Shown: piece by piece, positions 1 to 10,439 of the stretch
How the letters are laid out: each line of letters opens with the position of its first letter
Position numbering within the stretch: position 1 is the stretch's first letter
Origin: Nephrocerus scutellatus
Taxonomy: Eukaryota > Arthropoda > Insecta > Diptera > Pipunculidae
Reading direction: 5' to 3'
DNA: 64,000 nucleotides
Assembly (NCBI GenBank): GCA_947095585.1
Contig: OX352765.1
Coordinates: forward strand, 75,499,976-75,563,975
The notes under the pieces: generated by a model
Told to the model about the DNA's origin: nothing
Databases searched by the model: none
The model's input: the letters and a program-made list of their open reading frames with translations, nothing else
Position numbers and translations under genes: made by a program

Positions 1-1390
1 ATCTGATCAGTTGTTGATTTTCCTGGGATGAAGCCACACTGGTATGGACCAATGATGACTTTAGCGTATGGGGCTATCCTGTCTTAAAGGATAGAGGAGA
101 AAATCTTATACGCGGTACTCAACAGCGTTATATCACGATAATTGCTGCATTTTGTGATATCTCCCTTCTTATGTATTAGGCACAGGATGCCTCTTCGCCA
201 GTCTTCTGGCATAGATTCTTCCTCTCATACTTGCACTATTATTTCATGAATTATTTGGTTTAATGTTGGGCCTCCTATTCTTGTCAGTTCCGCTGGGAAC
301 CATCACATCCCGGGGCCTTAGTATTATATTTGAGCCGATTTATCGCTCTGCTAACTTCGTTTATGCTTGGTGGCGGCAGCATAGTGTGGTTTTCTGACAT
401 TGGTGGAACCTCCAATTCCTCAGATAGCTGGCCATTAAGAAACGCATGAAAGTGCTCTTCCCATCGCTCTAAGATACGTTTAAGATCGGCGAGCAGATTA
501 CCCTCTTTGTCTTTGCAGTATGTGCAACGCCGTGTATATTGCGTCATAGCGCGAACCCTTTGGTGGAACTTCCGTGCCTGGTGCGTCTTTTGCTCTCTGT
601 ACTGTTCTAGTTCACGGACAAGATTCTTCTCCCAGACTGTTTTCTTTCGCCGGTGAACTGTTTTTTCATATCTTCTGAGCTCTTTATATTCATCTTCGCG
701 TGCCCGCGTTCTATGAGATTTTTGCATTGCTCGGTACGCGTGTCCATTTCTCTTCTCAACCCTTAGGACTTACTCTCCCTGTATTCAGGGCGAGTCCTAT
801 CGCTTGACCGTAGTTGTTTCTAGTATTTTCGTTGCGAAGGCCAGCCGTGTTGACTCGAATCTGATTCGCGGATGCTGTCTTTCTTTATAATGCAATACGC
901 GCTCGGAGCATCGTACCAACAAAATATTGATCCGAGTAGATGTTGGCACCTCGGTACGTTCGTATCGTCATCAGGTTTGGGTTGTAGCCGCTGTCTATCA
1001 ACACGTGGTCTATCTGGTTGCGATTGGCTCCACCCGGAGATACCCAGCTGGCTTTGTGGATGTTTTTACGCGCAAACCTCTCTACATCTCTTTGACTCGT
1101 TGTCCATTGTCATTAGTGTTCTCGTGTAAGCTATGGGTGCCAATGTATTACCTGAATACTGGCTCCCTACCTATTTCAGCCTTCATATCCACCAGAATGA
1201 TTTTTACATCATACTGAGGCCAGGCATGGAGTTTCCGTTCGACTGATTCAAAGAATTCTTCTTTTTCATCATCTGGGGGATCCTCTGAAGGTGCGTGAAC
1301 GTTTATGAGGCGTATGTTTTTAAATTTACCCTGCACGCGAAGGTTTTTAGTTATTAGGAATAAGTTTATTCCACATTCGGAAAACTGAAA
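1..1390 (-). mobile_element. RTE-like LINE, 5'-truncated copy running off the left edge
   Basis: Read on the minus strand, about 1396-1148 encodes the middle of an apurinic-type endonuclease (INVHAPSEDPPDDEKEEFF, then DVKIILVDMKAEIGREPVF). The frame at 727-284 is the N-terminal reverse-transcriptase region (LERWEEHFHAFLNGQ, SINEVSRAINRLKYN), and 280-1 continues towards the fingers/palm. The same text recurs at 35580-37545 and 43035-44770. It stops abruptly near 1390, the usual 5' truncation of a LINE. The endonuclease GDMN motif reads VDMK here, a damaged catalytic box, and frameshifts separate the blocks. It is a dead copy. The assignment to the RTE clade rests on remembered motif order, not on a tree. 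Confidence 0.85.
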
Positions 1391-2915
1391 ACCCAAAATT
1401 TAGAATTAAATTTTTACATTTCACAAATGTAGTCTTATACCTACTTTTGTAGTTTGTTTTTGTTGTAATATTTGGCTACAAAACACGAAAACGCGAATCT
1501 TAATCCTTAATTAATTTTTGAGAAATATGAAACTTGGCCTTAAATTTTAATGAATTATTTACTGTTTTTGCTATGTCATGGGGCTCTATACTTAACCACA
1601 ATATAATTTATCATAAATAAAAAACAATTTATTATAAATATAACAATATAACAGTAATGGAATACCGTGATACATTTATTTATACAAGCTCTCTTTACAA
1701 TTCATCTGAAAAGTTATTATACCCTTCGTCTCACTCGTGTGTATTTGCACGTAGAAGTTATTTAAAATTTAAAACCGTTGAGAATATTTAGGACGAACCA
1801 CATCAACTGAGTGTGTATCGAGTATCGGTGACTTTCTGTTGATTTCAAAACTTTGGCAGCTATTGATTCATTGGCACACTTTGGTATCCATTTGATTGGC
1901 GTAAACTTTTATAGTACTCATTGATTGCAGTTGTTGTTGTTGCCAGACCATCGAGCTCGGGTGGTCTTGTGCTTCATTGCGCGGTGCGCGGTGTAGTGTA
2001 GATATTCGCTCAAGGATATTTCTTCTTGTTTACTGCTTTGAGTTGGAAAACGTAGAGTCAGTACAGAAAAGTAAAAGAAAGTTTCTTTGGTTAGGCATCA
2101 CACAACTTCCAGAATATTGTTAATATTTAATAAAAGTTTTACAGACGAAATTAAGGCGGAATACATTATTCTCAAAGAAAATCCGAAAATCCCAATGCAA
2201 TGTGAATATATACATTCGAAAAAGTTAATCTTCTTCATAACGAACGTTTGAGTGCTGGTGGAAATGGGGAAGAGAAGGAGCAATGTAGGCCGGATTCCCA
2301 TGAGAAAAGAAAACTTTGCGTATCATGATGTTGTCAGTTACTCGTATAAGCCGGTTTACCTACCTTAAACATGGTATTGATTTATGTCTAAATTATGCAT
2401 GCGACGACTGCTTGGGACCAATAATGTCCGGCCAAAACACAGTCCACATGCATCACCATTAATTTCCCGCCTAAGCTTTATTACACCAACCTTTGCAAAT
2501 TCAAACTGAAAGTTTTACTTCCTCTTTCGTAGCTTCCAGTCTCTCTAAGAGAATACCAATTAAACACCACCGCACAGCACTTATTCCTAAAAAAAATGTT
2601 GAATAAAGTATCACAACATAGCAGGAATAAAATTGTTCCCCAAGGAAGGATTAACTCTTTTGGAAATTAAAGCGCTTTCGGATAGTTTATAGCGGTGCAA
2701 ATTTACGCAATTATAAGGGAATTGTGCGCATTTTTGTGGGCAGATCAGTTTGAGATAAACTCCTTAATCGTAATCTAATGAAATTCGCACTGATTAGGAT
2801 TATGCAAATATACTATTAAGTCAGGAAAGGAGTTATTAACATTGTTCTGAATGAGATTAAGTGGATTTTACGAAGAAAGGTCACCCATAAAAGAGAGTGC
2901 GTATCTGTACGTTTT
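1391..2915. other. No recognisable gene or element
   Basis: AT-rich unique-looking DNA. Short open frames on both strands have no coding character, domain or splice context. I looked for the missing first half of DB module 1 (a CC...C...C pattern followed by a phase-1 donor) and did not find it. Confidence 0.5.
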
Positions 2916-3240
2916 TAAATTCTCTATAGATGTATAAAAGCGCATCCAAGTGTGTTTGTTTTTTTGTTTGTGTGTTTGTCGCCAAATCTTGTGATCAAAT
3001 TTTAACCCACTTCATAAATCCCGATTTTATTCTTACATATGTATCTCCGATGACAACACTTCCTATTGAAATTTGGAAGTGATCGGTCCCCAAGGTCAGG
3101 GGTTCCCATACAAATTTTTTACACATGTGCATCTCCGGTGACAACAGTTTTTGTAAAAAAATTTAAGTGAAGGGGCTCTAATATTAATTTTTTTCAAATT
3201 AACTCGGTTCAAACTTTGCACATATATGTCCCCTTTTTTT
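2916..3240 (+). mobile_element. TAAATTCTCTA-family repeat, partial
   Basis: Starts with TAAATTCTCTA at 2916-2926. It then has the family landmarks: ATCTTGTGATCAAATTTTAA, ACCCACTTC, CCCGATTTTATTC and the recurring CACATGTG...TCTCCG(A/G)TGACAACA. It breaks off in a poly-T tract near 3230-3255, so the far terminal repeat is missing. Other copies lie near 13100, 14195, 46316, 49293, 56229 and 58213. Confidence 0.7.
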
Positions 3241-3266
3241 TTTTTTTTTTTTTTCTTCTTTTTTTA
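3228..3266. repeat. Poly-T tract
   Basis: A run of T, briefly interrupted by C, at the junction between the TAAATTCTCTA repeat and the next dispersed repeat. It looks like the A-tail of a minus-strand insertion. Confidence 0.7.
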
Positions 3267-3267
3267 T

Positions 3268-3360
3268 AATTAAACTTATTGCCAAGGGAATACTCCCTGA
3301 ATGACTTGCGCCACGGCAATAAGGTGGGCTAAGCCCTTTATTAAAATTCAGAATTAAATC
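3268..3360. repeat. Dispersed repeat shared with 10228-10326
   Basis: About 90 bp, from ACTTATTGCCAAGGGAATAC through GCCACGGCAATAAGGTGGGC to CCCTTTATTAAAATT, is repeated with few changes at 10228-10326. Next to the poly-T tract it could be the 3' end of a retroelement, but the family is unknown to me. Confidence 0.6.
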
Positions 3361-3384
3361 GGAGAAATGTGATTTACAATATAC

Positions 3385-3645
3385 TACGAGGGTAGTTTGA
3401 TAAGTCAGTGTTTTTTGGACTAAAAGAAAAAAGCGTTTTATTTCTTAAAATAGTGTCCTTTAAGCCCGATACATATAGTCCAGCGTTTTTCGAATTTTTT
3501 TATTCCTTCCAAATGATAGGTTTTTCAAGCCCCCAAAAAGAGGCGTTTATTTCAGTGATGACCACTTCGTTAGACCCAAATCTCTTATCGCGCAGCCATT
3601 TTGTCAGGTTTGGGAACAGGAAATAGTCGCAGGGGGGTACTGAAC
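3385..3645 (-). pseudogene. mariner transposase C-terminal fragment with one TIR
   Basis: The + strand starts with the mariner-type terminal repeat TACGAGGGTAGTTTGATAAG. The minus strand then encodes the transposase C-terminus: PPCDYFLFPNLTKWLRDKRF and NEVVITEINASFWGLEKP. In the family, the third catalytic Asp lies in the SPDLAPCDYF block. Here PPCDYF keeps that D, but the sequence upstream is unrelated, so the copy is cut near 3645 and lacks the rest of the enzyme and the other TIR. The same TIR type appears at 31989 and 34300. Confidence 0.85.
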
Positions 3646-5270
3646 CGATTGACACCACACTTAAACAATTGCTGTGTTTCTTTGGCAAAGCCGGCTTGGC
3701 TTACAACAACAATAGCATAAGCATAAAGCCGACAATAAATCCAAAAATCTTTAGGATTTAAAAACTTTATAGTGATGGTACTCACCGTAAGGCGGTGTTT
3801 TGTTTAACACATAACAATTAAAATGCATCGAAAATTTAAAGCCAAAAGCTGTTGCTTTGTAAAGCCAAGCCTGCTTTGCCAAAGCAACACAGCTAATATG
3901 TTAGTTTAATCTGCAGGAAGGTTTCTCTTAAGTTTTATTCCGATAGGTGCCGCAGTAGTCGTAATATTTCATAATTTCGTTTTTTTTGGAAAGTGAAATA
4001 CTTTCACAAAATCACAATATAAATTTTTTTAAATAAAAAATATGTTTGCTGATTAAAGTTGGAACGCGGTGGCGGTGGAGTCGAGATATTTTCCGCTGAG
4101 CCGGGCGCATAAAAAAATTGATTGAATGAAAATACAAATAGTTTATCGTTAGAGGTTTTTCTTTTTTTTGTGTGGAGGGGGTGGGGTTCTGATGACAAGG
4201 GCTTTTGATGACGTGGTATGCTGATGATCGTTAAGGAGCGGGTCGGTGGGGAGAATGAGAATGGGCTATGGGGTTAAGTCTTGGGAGCTACGGGTATTGA
4301 TGGCGGTGATAGATGATAATCGGTGTGGTGGGTGGTCGAAGGGGACAAAATCGTTACGGTGGCGGTCGTTGGGGAGTGGGTCAATGGATAGAAAATGGGC
4401 GGTGGGTTATATGTGAAAGGGGTTATGGGGGTGATGGGGTGATGGGATGATGATTGGGGAGAAGGCGCGGAGAAGTTGTGTTGGGGACCTATGCAGGCGA
4501 CAGGACGATGGGTAGTAAATGAAGCCACAAGCAACGCCGGGCACTACAGCTTGTTCTACATAAAGTAATTAATGGTAGTATGCAACGTATAATGGAAGAC
4601 AGAAAATTGTTGATTGTAAACGTTTCTTTGATTTGCAACAGGGAACAATTCGGTTCGATTATAGACTGGCTGTCAAATTTAAGATAAATTATCCTCATTT
4701 CATAAACCTTTGACTCACAGTTGTGCTCGTATTATAGAACAGGAGTGTGAAAGCAGCCAAATATACAAATAATAATGACCCGTTTGTATGATTTATAGCT
4801 CTTTCGATTTCGAGGGTAGAGTTAAAATTTCTCACTCGTGGTTTTGGTTTGGCGTTCAAAGGCAAAGCATTCACAACGAAAACCATGTCATTTTGGTAGC
4901 TTACCCGTGGGTATGGTTTCGGGTATGGTTTTACGTAATCGAAAGAGGCATTAATAAAATTCAATTGTCTTAAAACGAAAATATATCCTAATTTTTGTGA
5001 AAAAGTTTGAGAATCGCTGAAAGTGTTGCTGCCAGCATGGAAATATGAGAATTACTTAAAAAGTGGCTGCCATTATGGTTAATATGTCTGTTAAAAGTTT
5101 GTGAATCTCTGAACAACTATACTTACGAAATTTTAAGACAGTTTTAGAATCAGAAAAAAAAACAGTTCTGGCTCGTTGGAAATGTTGGAAATCCATACAA
5201 TCCTGTAAGTTCGAGCCTCGTGGCGCTCTAAATGCTCATCAGTTTACCCTTAGCCCATCTTCGGACGTAC
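3646..5270. other. No gene recognised; mixed low-complexity DNA
   Basis: Contains the G-rich tract listed separately. Open frames such as the Thr/Pro/His-rich antisense frame at 4274-4534 are products of that tract. No splice-compatible exon of the downstream receptor was found. Confidence 0.5.
4040..4490. repeat. G-rich purine-skewed tract
   Basis: A 450-bp stretch dominated by GGGG, GGTGG and GATGATGGG words on the + strand, strongly G over C and unlike its AT-rich surroundings. Several runs of three or four G in a row could form G-quadruplexes. It holds no gene. Confidence 0.6.
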
Positions 5271-5274
5271 AGTT

Positions 5275-5470
5275 AAGTTCAGGGATTCTTTCTTCAGCCG
5301 TAGAACAAGTATGTGGAATGCTCTGCCAAGCTCTTTCTTCCCACATCACTATGGTCCACAGGCATTTAAAACACAAGCTCATTGACATCTCCTATTTTAT
5401 CTTCATTTTCCTTAACGCCCAGGCTGTGCCAAGCATATAGTCGAGCATTATAAGGGTGTGACCCCTTTTA
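5275..5470 (+). mobile_element. CR1/jockey-like LINE 3' end
   Basis: The + strand reads FFSRRTSMWNALPSSFFPHH followed by YGPQAFKTQAH and a stop, the usual C-terminus of these LINE polyproteins. The 3' UTR has AGCATTATAAGGGTGTGACC then CCTTTTAAGCGTG. The same protein end (SFFSRTIVMRNELPDSMFPH) and a related UTR are found on the minus strand at 52870-53665, so both are one family. Only the last 200 bp remain. Confidence 0.8.
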
Positions 5471-5717
5471 AGCGTGCGCGAATTATATAAAAAAAACCCC
5501 ACTTGATATTCATTGATTTTCACATACGCACAACTATAAACGTATTCGTTAACATAACATAATAAACGGAAGTTGGTATTAATTCATAGAATGTTAAAAT
5601 GCTGTTAGTTTTAAGTTCACTAAAAGAAGTTAAAGTTTCCGAATGTTGTTCCTCATAATCTTACGCATTCATGAGCACTCATTGAGCCACCATTTACTTA
5701 TTTTCCTCCACCATCAG

Positions 5718-5894
5718 CTGTAATTGCCCGCTGTGCCGCTGGAGGACGTGATCATACTCCATGCTGCAATCGACGCGGCGTTCCTGCCACGTGCATATCC
5801 TTGTGTCGAGGTGTAATGCCGACAACTTCATCCTCATCAACAACACCGGACTGCTTGTCATACGCTGGCAACATATTACAATGCTACGAAGAAG
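5718..5894 (+). CDS. Receptor gene, visible exon 1: second half of DB module 1
   Basis: First visible exon of a DB/FN3/Ig membrane protein (residues 1-58 of the 829 visible here). It lies between a polypyrimidine tract ending CAG and GTAACG; acceptor and donor are both phase 1, and the split codon with the next exon gives Gly. It encodes a cysteine-rich stretch with CAAGGRDHTPCC and CISLCRG. The Cys spacings 10-1-9-4 are identical to those of DB module 2 in exon 7 (CAADGSDHRACC, CLNWCRG). A Ser/Thr-rich insert (TTSSSSTTP) precedes the last two Cys, a likely O-glycosylated or flexible loop. The first half of the module must be on an exon left of the window or too diverged to see. DB modules are known mainly from nematode and arthropod secreted or membrane proteins; their function is not established. 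The longer antisense frame here is a shadow. Confidence 0.85.
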
Positions 5895-5976
5895 GTAACG
5901 AAGGAGTGGCTTTAGTACTTTGTTTGACCTTAACCCAGTGAAACACTTTAATCTTACACTCTTGTAATTCACAAAG

Positions 5977-6209
5977 GAACCGCAAACATTCCCGGACCAG
6001 CCGAAGACGTTCATGTCACCGCTGTGACAAACAACAGCATCAGCTTAGTTTGGATTCAGGCAGAGTTGGCGAAGAGCGACAATGCAACTGCATACCTCAC
6101 TGATACGGCGATGACCACGACGACTGAACCCGATGATATTGATTTCGTTGTGCAATATGGAAAAGTCAATAACATGACCATGTTTGAGACTGTGGCGAAG
6201 TTAGAAAAT
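5977..6209 (+). CDS. Receptor gene, exon 2: first half of FN3 domain 1
   Basis: Residues 60-136. The acceptor CACAAAG and donor GTAAGT fit, phase 1 in and phase 0 out. It begins ANIPGPAEDVHVTAV, the typical proline-led start of a fibronectin type III repeat, and continues ISLVWIQ (strand B, with the conserved Trp) to FVVQYGKV (strand C). An unusually long loop rich in Thr and acidic residues sits between B and C. N-glycosylation sequons NNS, NAT and NMT point to the extracellular side. The preceding intron is only 82 bp. FN3 repeats are protein-binding beta-sandwiches; the ligand is unknown. Confidence 0.92.
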
Positions 6210-6676
6210 GTAAGTGAACTGCGCGCCATCGCCATAAAAGAAATCTCGCAAACGCCTGACTGACTGACTGTAAGCACAAGTCAGTGCGAGAGCGTTGTGC
6301 TTGTTTAGTGATGATGCTGCAGAGCCTATATTGTTGTTGTTATTATTGTTGTTATCTGCATTGAACGATGAGTGATGAAGACTTGAACTTTTTTGCTACG
6401 CGACACAATGCCATTGACTTACTTTTTACACAATCGCGCACATCTTGATCTTCCATTAGAAGAATAAATTATTTGCGAAATTTGTTGTAAGTATTTATCA
6501 CACACGCACACACATCCATAAAAGCGACACATTTTTTCATCGTGAGTGCATCATTGGCATGTCGTCAGCGCCAATAGAGTAATTGAAGCATACCTCATAA
6601 ATTTGTTTTATGTACAAATAGATTTTATTGCAACAAATTTCATGTTTACGTTTATCTTTTCATCAACCCTTCTTAG

Positions 6677-6815
6677 GAACTTACAACAAATGAAACCTCA
6701 ATTGAGCTAACCAATTTGGAGCCCTATTCTTTGTACAGGATAATAGTTAAAGCGCGCAGTAAATATGGTACATCGCTGCCATCATCAATGCTTCTCATCA
6801 ATACTACAGAGGAAA
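6677..6815 (+). CDS. Receptor gene, exon 3: second half of FN3 domain 1
   Basis: Residues 137-182 plus the first base of residue 183. The acceptor TTCTTAG and donor GTAAGT give phase 0 in, phase 1 out. ETSIELTNLEPYSLYRIIVK followed by ARSKYG carries the FN3 hallmark: the tyrosine corner Leu-x-Pro-x-x-x-Tyr, then an alternating V/A-rich strand F. Two sequons (NET, NTT) are present. Splitting an FN3 fold in its middle with a phase-0 intron is common. Confidence 0.93.
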
Positions 6816-6887
6816 GTAAGTGCTAAAAGTTTGTAACTTACATCTAAGTTCGGTGCAGACGGTCCTTTTTAACATAAAATTTCACAG

Positions 6888-7029
6888 GTTATGCTTCTAA
6901 AAAAATGAACAGCATTGGAGCCCCATCACCCCCACATTCGTTGGCCATTACCGCACACAGTGCTACTTGGGTACAATTGTCGTGGCAACCTCCCGAGTTC
7001 GCACATCCGCATGAAAGGATTTCTTATAG
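6888..7029 (+). CDS. Receptor gene, exon 4: first half of FN3 domain 2
   Basis: Residues 184-229, ending in a split Arg codon (phase 2). The domain starts GAPSPPHSLAITAHSATWVQ and reaches the conserved Trp in LSWQPPE. The exon is bounded by TTTCACAG and GTTAGC; the donor is a weaker GT match but the only one that keeps frame. The intron before it is 72 bp and the one after 65 bp, near the minimal intron size of flies. Confidence 0.92.
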
Positions 7030-7094
7030 GTTAGCAGAATTCTTATTTTATTACGGCTTTTGTTGATGTTTTTCGTTTTGTTTTAATTCAACAG

Positions 7095-7287
7095 AGTCTA
7101 TCACAAGGCAATGCAGTCTGAAAAATTCGAAGCTACGGAGACTCGTCTACTTTGGATGCGTCTCGACAATTTGAAGCCAAGTTCGCAGCATATTTTGTAT
7201 GTGGAGGCTATTGGCGAGAAGACACGATCGCTACCGTCAGAAACACTTGTAGCATGGACCGATCCAGCATTGCCAGCGTTTGTCGAT
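7095..7287 (+). CDS. Receptor gene, exon 5: second half of FN3 domain 2
   Basis: Residues 231-294. One base completes Arg-230, and the exon ends in phase 0 at GTAAGT. VYHKAMQSEKFEATETRLLW leads into the strand E-F block LKPSSQHILYVEAI, a tyrosine-corner variant with His in place of Tyr. It closes with AWTDPALPAFVD, a linker to the first Ig domain. No sequon is seen, unlike in the neighbouring exons. Confidence 0.92.
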
Positions 7288-7436
7288 GTAAGTATTGGAA
7301 AAGAATTTTGCGAGCGCTAAAAACTACTTTTTAATTTGAAGAGCAGTTGACATCTAGAAATAGGAACAGTGCCAAACAATTAAGAGTTTGTTTAGGCATA
7401 TGTTAAAAAACAATCTTTTCTTTTCACATTTTCCAG

Positions 7437-7683
7437 CCACCAACAGTTCATCCCGCGGATAACATCGCTGCCGGCGGCTCGATGACCATACTCTGTTTGG
7501 CCCTGGGAAACCCAGCACCAACGATTTCGCTCTATGTTGGCGGTCATTTGGTTCGTCAAGACACATCCAGGCATATGGTGACTGTTATTCACAATGTCAC
7601 CACCGATATGGAGCATGTGTCTTGTTATGCAGATAACGGTTATGGAATACCAATGCAGGCGACAAGAAAAATTAACATCTGCT
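7437..7683 (+). CDS. Receptor gene, exon 6: Ig domain 1
   Basis: Residues 295-376, phase 0 in and phase 1 out. The whole exon is one immunoglobulin-like domain: PPTVHPADNIAAGGSMTILC with the first core Cys, then GNPAPTISLY and VSCYADNGYG with the second. The usual core Trp of strand C is replaced in ISLYVGG, and the DxGxYxC motif is weakened to DMEHVSC, so this is a divergent Ig fold. One sequon (NVT). It is a separate small exon, whereas Ig 2 is fused to the DB module in exon 7. Confidence 0.9.
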
Positions 7684-7748
7684 GTAAGTAAATTTCACTG
7701 TGATTAGCAAAGTTATCCGTTTACTAACTGTGTGTTTATCTGTTTCAG

Positions 7749-8427
7749 TTTCTCCACGCATACAGGCTTCAGGAATCACAGTTAGCCAGGTCGGTGAAGA
7801 GGTTGAACTGCGATGTACCGTTATGGCGAGACCACCACCAAAAACGATATTCTGGCGGGATCATGACGGACGAATTCCTGTCATCCAAGGAGGCAATTTT
7901 GACATTTCCGTCCAGCATAACTCCTCCGAGCCGACCATGTATACGATGAAGTTGCGAATCAACAAGCTGCAGGCCACCGATGTTGGTGACTACTTTTGTC
8001 ATGCAGTCAACGCTTTTGGTTCTTCGACGATACCTGTTTCGGTAAGGATTCGTAGTTCATCGGCGCCGAATCGGAATGTGTCAGAGTGTTGCGCTAAAAT
8101 GAATGTGTCTGCCCCTTGTCGCGTGGCATGCAGTTACTACGTCGACATTGATGCGATCGCTGATAAGCCCGAGTGCATTGTGGACTTTGACAAGCTGATG
8201 AAGTGCGCTGCCGATGGATCGGACCATAGAGCTTGTTGTGCCGATTCGAATGTTCCGCGAAAATGTCTAAACTGGTGTCGCGGCGAAGCGGTCCGATCGA
8301 AGGAAATTTGCAGTTTGCAATATTCCCGAACGATTATCGGATGCTTTGAATCGAATCGTGAACGTCTGCCTGGTCCGCCAGAGAATCTAGCAGTTAGTGT
8401 AGTAGCGGACAATGAGGTTGTTATAAG
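7749..8427 (+). CDS. Receptor gene, exon 7: Ig domain 2, DB module 2 and start of FN3 domain 3
   Basis: Longest exon, residues 378-602 with split codons at both ends (phase 1 in, phase 2 out). Ig 2 spans about 378-478, with core Cys 399, Trp 412 in IFWRDHDG and Cys 460 in DVGDYFCHA, a textbook I-set pattern. DB module 2 follows at about 488-577: ECCAKMNVSAPC, VACSYYVDID, CAADGSDHRACC, CLNWCRG and a final Cys at 575, ten to twelve Cys in all. LPGPPENLAV opens FN3 domain 3, which is interrupted after strand B (EVVIR) by the giant intron. Sequons NSS and NVS (twice). Ig/FN3/DB architecture is known from nematode igdb-type proteins with insect relatives; I give no symbol because I cannot confirm the orthologue. 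Confidence 0.95.
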
Positions 8428-8754
8428 GTAAGTGCCATGTAATAAGCTTTGTATTTTTTGTTTGATACATTCATCTTAACTGAGCAGTAGTAAGCAAAAG
8501 ACTGAATGAATGAAATTGAAGATACTTTAGCGATATACCAAATCGAGATATATATATATTTATTATTTTTTGTGGTTTGACTGTAATTTTTAATTCGTAA
8601 TATTATAGAATGTGTATTAGTAAAGAAGCCAGTCATTTCACTGGCGGAAATTTTATCCGTTAAGGTGGCAAATACTTTAAGGGATAATTCCTTGATTAAT
8701 TTCGTGAAAAAAATCGTATAGGAGGGGGGGGGGGGTCACACCCTGTAAATCTTG

Positions 8755-9640
8755 AAGACTTCTAGCTACAAGGTCACTAGTAGTCTTTTTTGGAAAAGAA
8801 TTAAATTTCTATGGTCATACAATGTGCAATGTGCATTCTTTTAAATTCTTAAAACCATTACCGATATAAACGTCGTCAAAGTCAGAAATTTTTAATTTTA
8901 TTTTCAAACGCGATTATTTCAAAAAATGCTCTGGATATTTTTTTTTTGACAAATGCAGTATTAAAGCATGCTTAATTTTCTACAAAACCACCTCACAATG
9001 TTTCTAGATTCGGTCAACAAGAGCAGGGTTAAAATTGAAAGTGGTAAAATGAAGGCAACCGTACTTTTGACCTTACATGACTTCCATATAACTATAACTC
9101 TTAAACGCTTCTAGCTACAAGGCCACTGTTGGTCTTGCACATTCATATTAATATTTCATACGATAATACTCATCTATTTATTTATTTTCTATTCAGTTGA
9201 ATTGAGTTTACTTGTAAGTAAAGTTTTACATTACTTTTTTTTTTTTTTCTTAAAATTTATTTTACAAACTTTTAATTATAGCTTTGCTCCTGTTGACCCA
9301 ATGTGTAAACATTGTGACATGGATTTGTAGAAAATTGAATAGGCTTTAATACTACATTTGTCAAAAAAAAATCATCTGAGAGCATTTTTCGAGGTGATCG
9401 CGTTTGAAAATACAATTAAAAAAAAATAAAAATTGTTTTGACTTTTACGACGTTTAAATCAGTAATAGTTTCATGGATTTAAAAAAATGTTTGATCTTAA
9501 GAATTTAATTTTCTTTCAAAAAAGACCAACAGTGGCCTTGTAGCTAGAAGCGTTCAAGAGTTATAGATATATGGAATTTTACCAACTTTCAATTTTAACC
9601 CTGCTCATGTTTACCGAATCTAGAAAGATACATGGAAAGT
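8755..9640. repeat. Long imperfect inverted repeat plus partial direct copy
   Basis: The arm at 8755-9085 and the reverse complement of 9290-9640 share ordered landmarks: CTTCTAGCTACAAGG, CAAACGCGAT, ATGCTCT, TTTTGACAAATG, AGTATTAAAGC, ATTTTCTACAAA, CACAATGTTT and GAGCAGGGTTAAAATTGAAA. A further partial copy of the arm start lies at 9108-9145 in direct orientation. The spacer is about 200 bp. Transcribed as intron RNA it could fold into a long hairpin. It has no coding content, so it is a non-autonomous element or an inverted duplication of one. Confidence 0.75.
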
Positions 9641-10227
9641 ATAAATAATTCGAAGAATAACGCAAATCGGACAGGAAGATTTTATACGATATTTTTCAAT
9701 GCATGGGCATGCGACATCTGTATATTGTTTATCTGTGGTTATAATAAAGGGTTGTTAAATATGATAATAGCCGAAACCAAAAACATCAACTAATTTTAAG
9801 ATTTCCTTCAATTTTAAAATTAATCAAGCCATCTCTTAGAAATCCTAAGTTACCTAGAAACTGTATGAGTTACTACATAAATGGCTAACTACTGGAAACA
9901 ATAACAAGTGTAGTTGTGCGATTCGAAGACGAGACTTTTACATTTCCATCCAGTCCTCGAACCAGTGAGCCACGGAACATACGTAGCACTAGGCTTTTTG
10001 AGGCCGTATATAGCCAACTTTCACAAGTCCTAGAGAGTAGCTTAGTCTCGTAGAGCATTTCTGAGAACCCACCTGACGCTTGTTGTGATTTCCATTTTCC
10101 ACCAGAGAGCTCAAATTTTGTGAGCAACCTTATTGGTCATTTCTAAAATCCTGCGTGTTACGCGTGTGATGCGTGTAAGAGTGGATATTATTTTCAGCAT
10201 TAAAAACAAAAATGCTTATGTCGATAT
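9641..10227. other. No feature recognised
   Basis: Intronic. An antisense frame at 9885-10127 has no domain I can name. The segment near 10150-10185 (GTTACGCGTGTGATGCGTG) resembles a piece of the CACGCG-rich satellite listed next. Confidence 0.4.
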
Positions 10228-10326
10228 CATTTTTTTTATGAAAAACTTATTGCCAACGGAGAACTCCCTAAATGACTTTCGCCACGGCAATACGGTGGGC
10301 TTAACCCTTTATTAAAATTAAAAAAT
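10228..10326. repeat. Dispersed repeat, second copy of 3268-3360
   Basis: GAAAAACTTATTGCCAACGG, ACTCCCTAAATGACTTTCGC, CACGGCAATACGGTGGGC and CCCTTTATTAAAATT match the first copy with scattered substitutions. The shared ends mark it as one mobile or formerly mobile unit. Confidence 0.6.
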
Positions 10327-10439
10327 CGAAGGAATTTCTCACCAGTTTACATTTATTTTTTCAGAATTCCCTATGATTCATTGAACAAGTAAATGTAAAA
10401 AAACTTCGTTTATCTGTTTTTGAGGTTGAAGCTATTTTA

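Noticed and set aside
1930..2000. Upstream exon supplying the first half of DB module 1
   Set aside because: No CC...C...C pattern and no phase-1 donor in the right frame; I found no candidate between 1 and 5717.
4274..4534. Thr/Pro/His-rich antisense frame
   Set aside because: Arises from the G-rich tract; no start context, domain or splice partners.
5694..6014. A 106-codon antisense open frame
   Set aside because: It lies opposite the DB exon and the intron/FN3 start. The + strand has matching splice sites, phases and DB cysteine spacing; the antisense frame has no domain.
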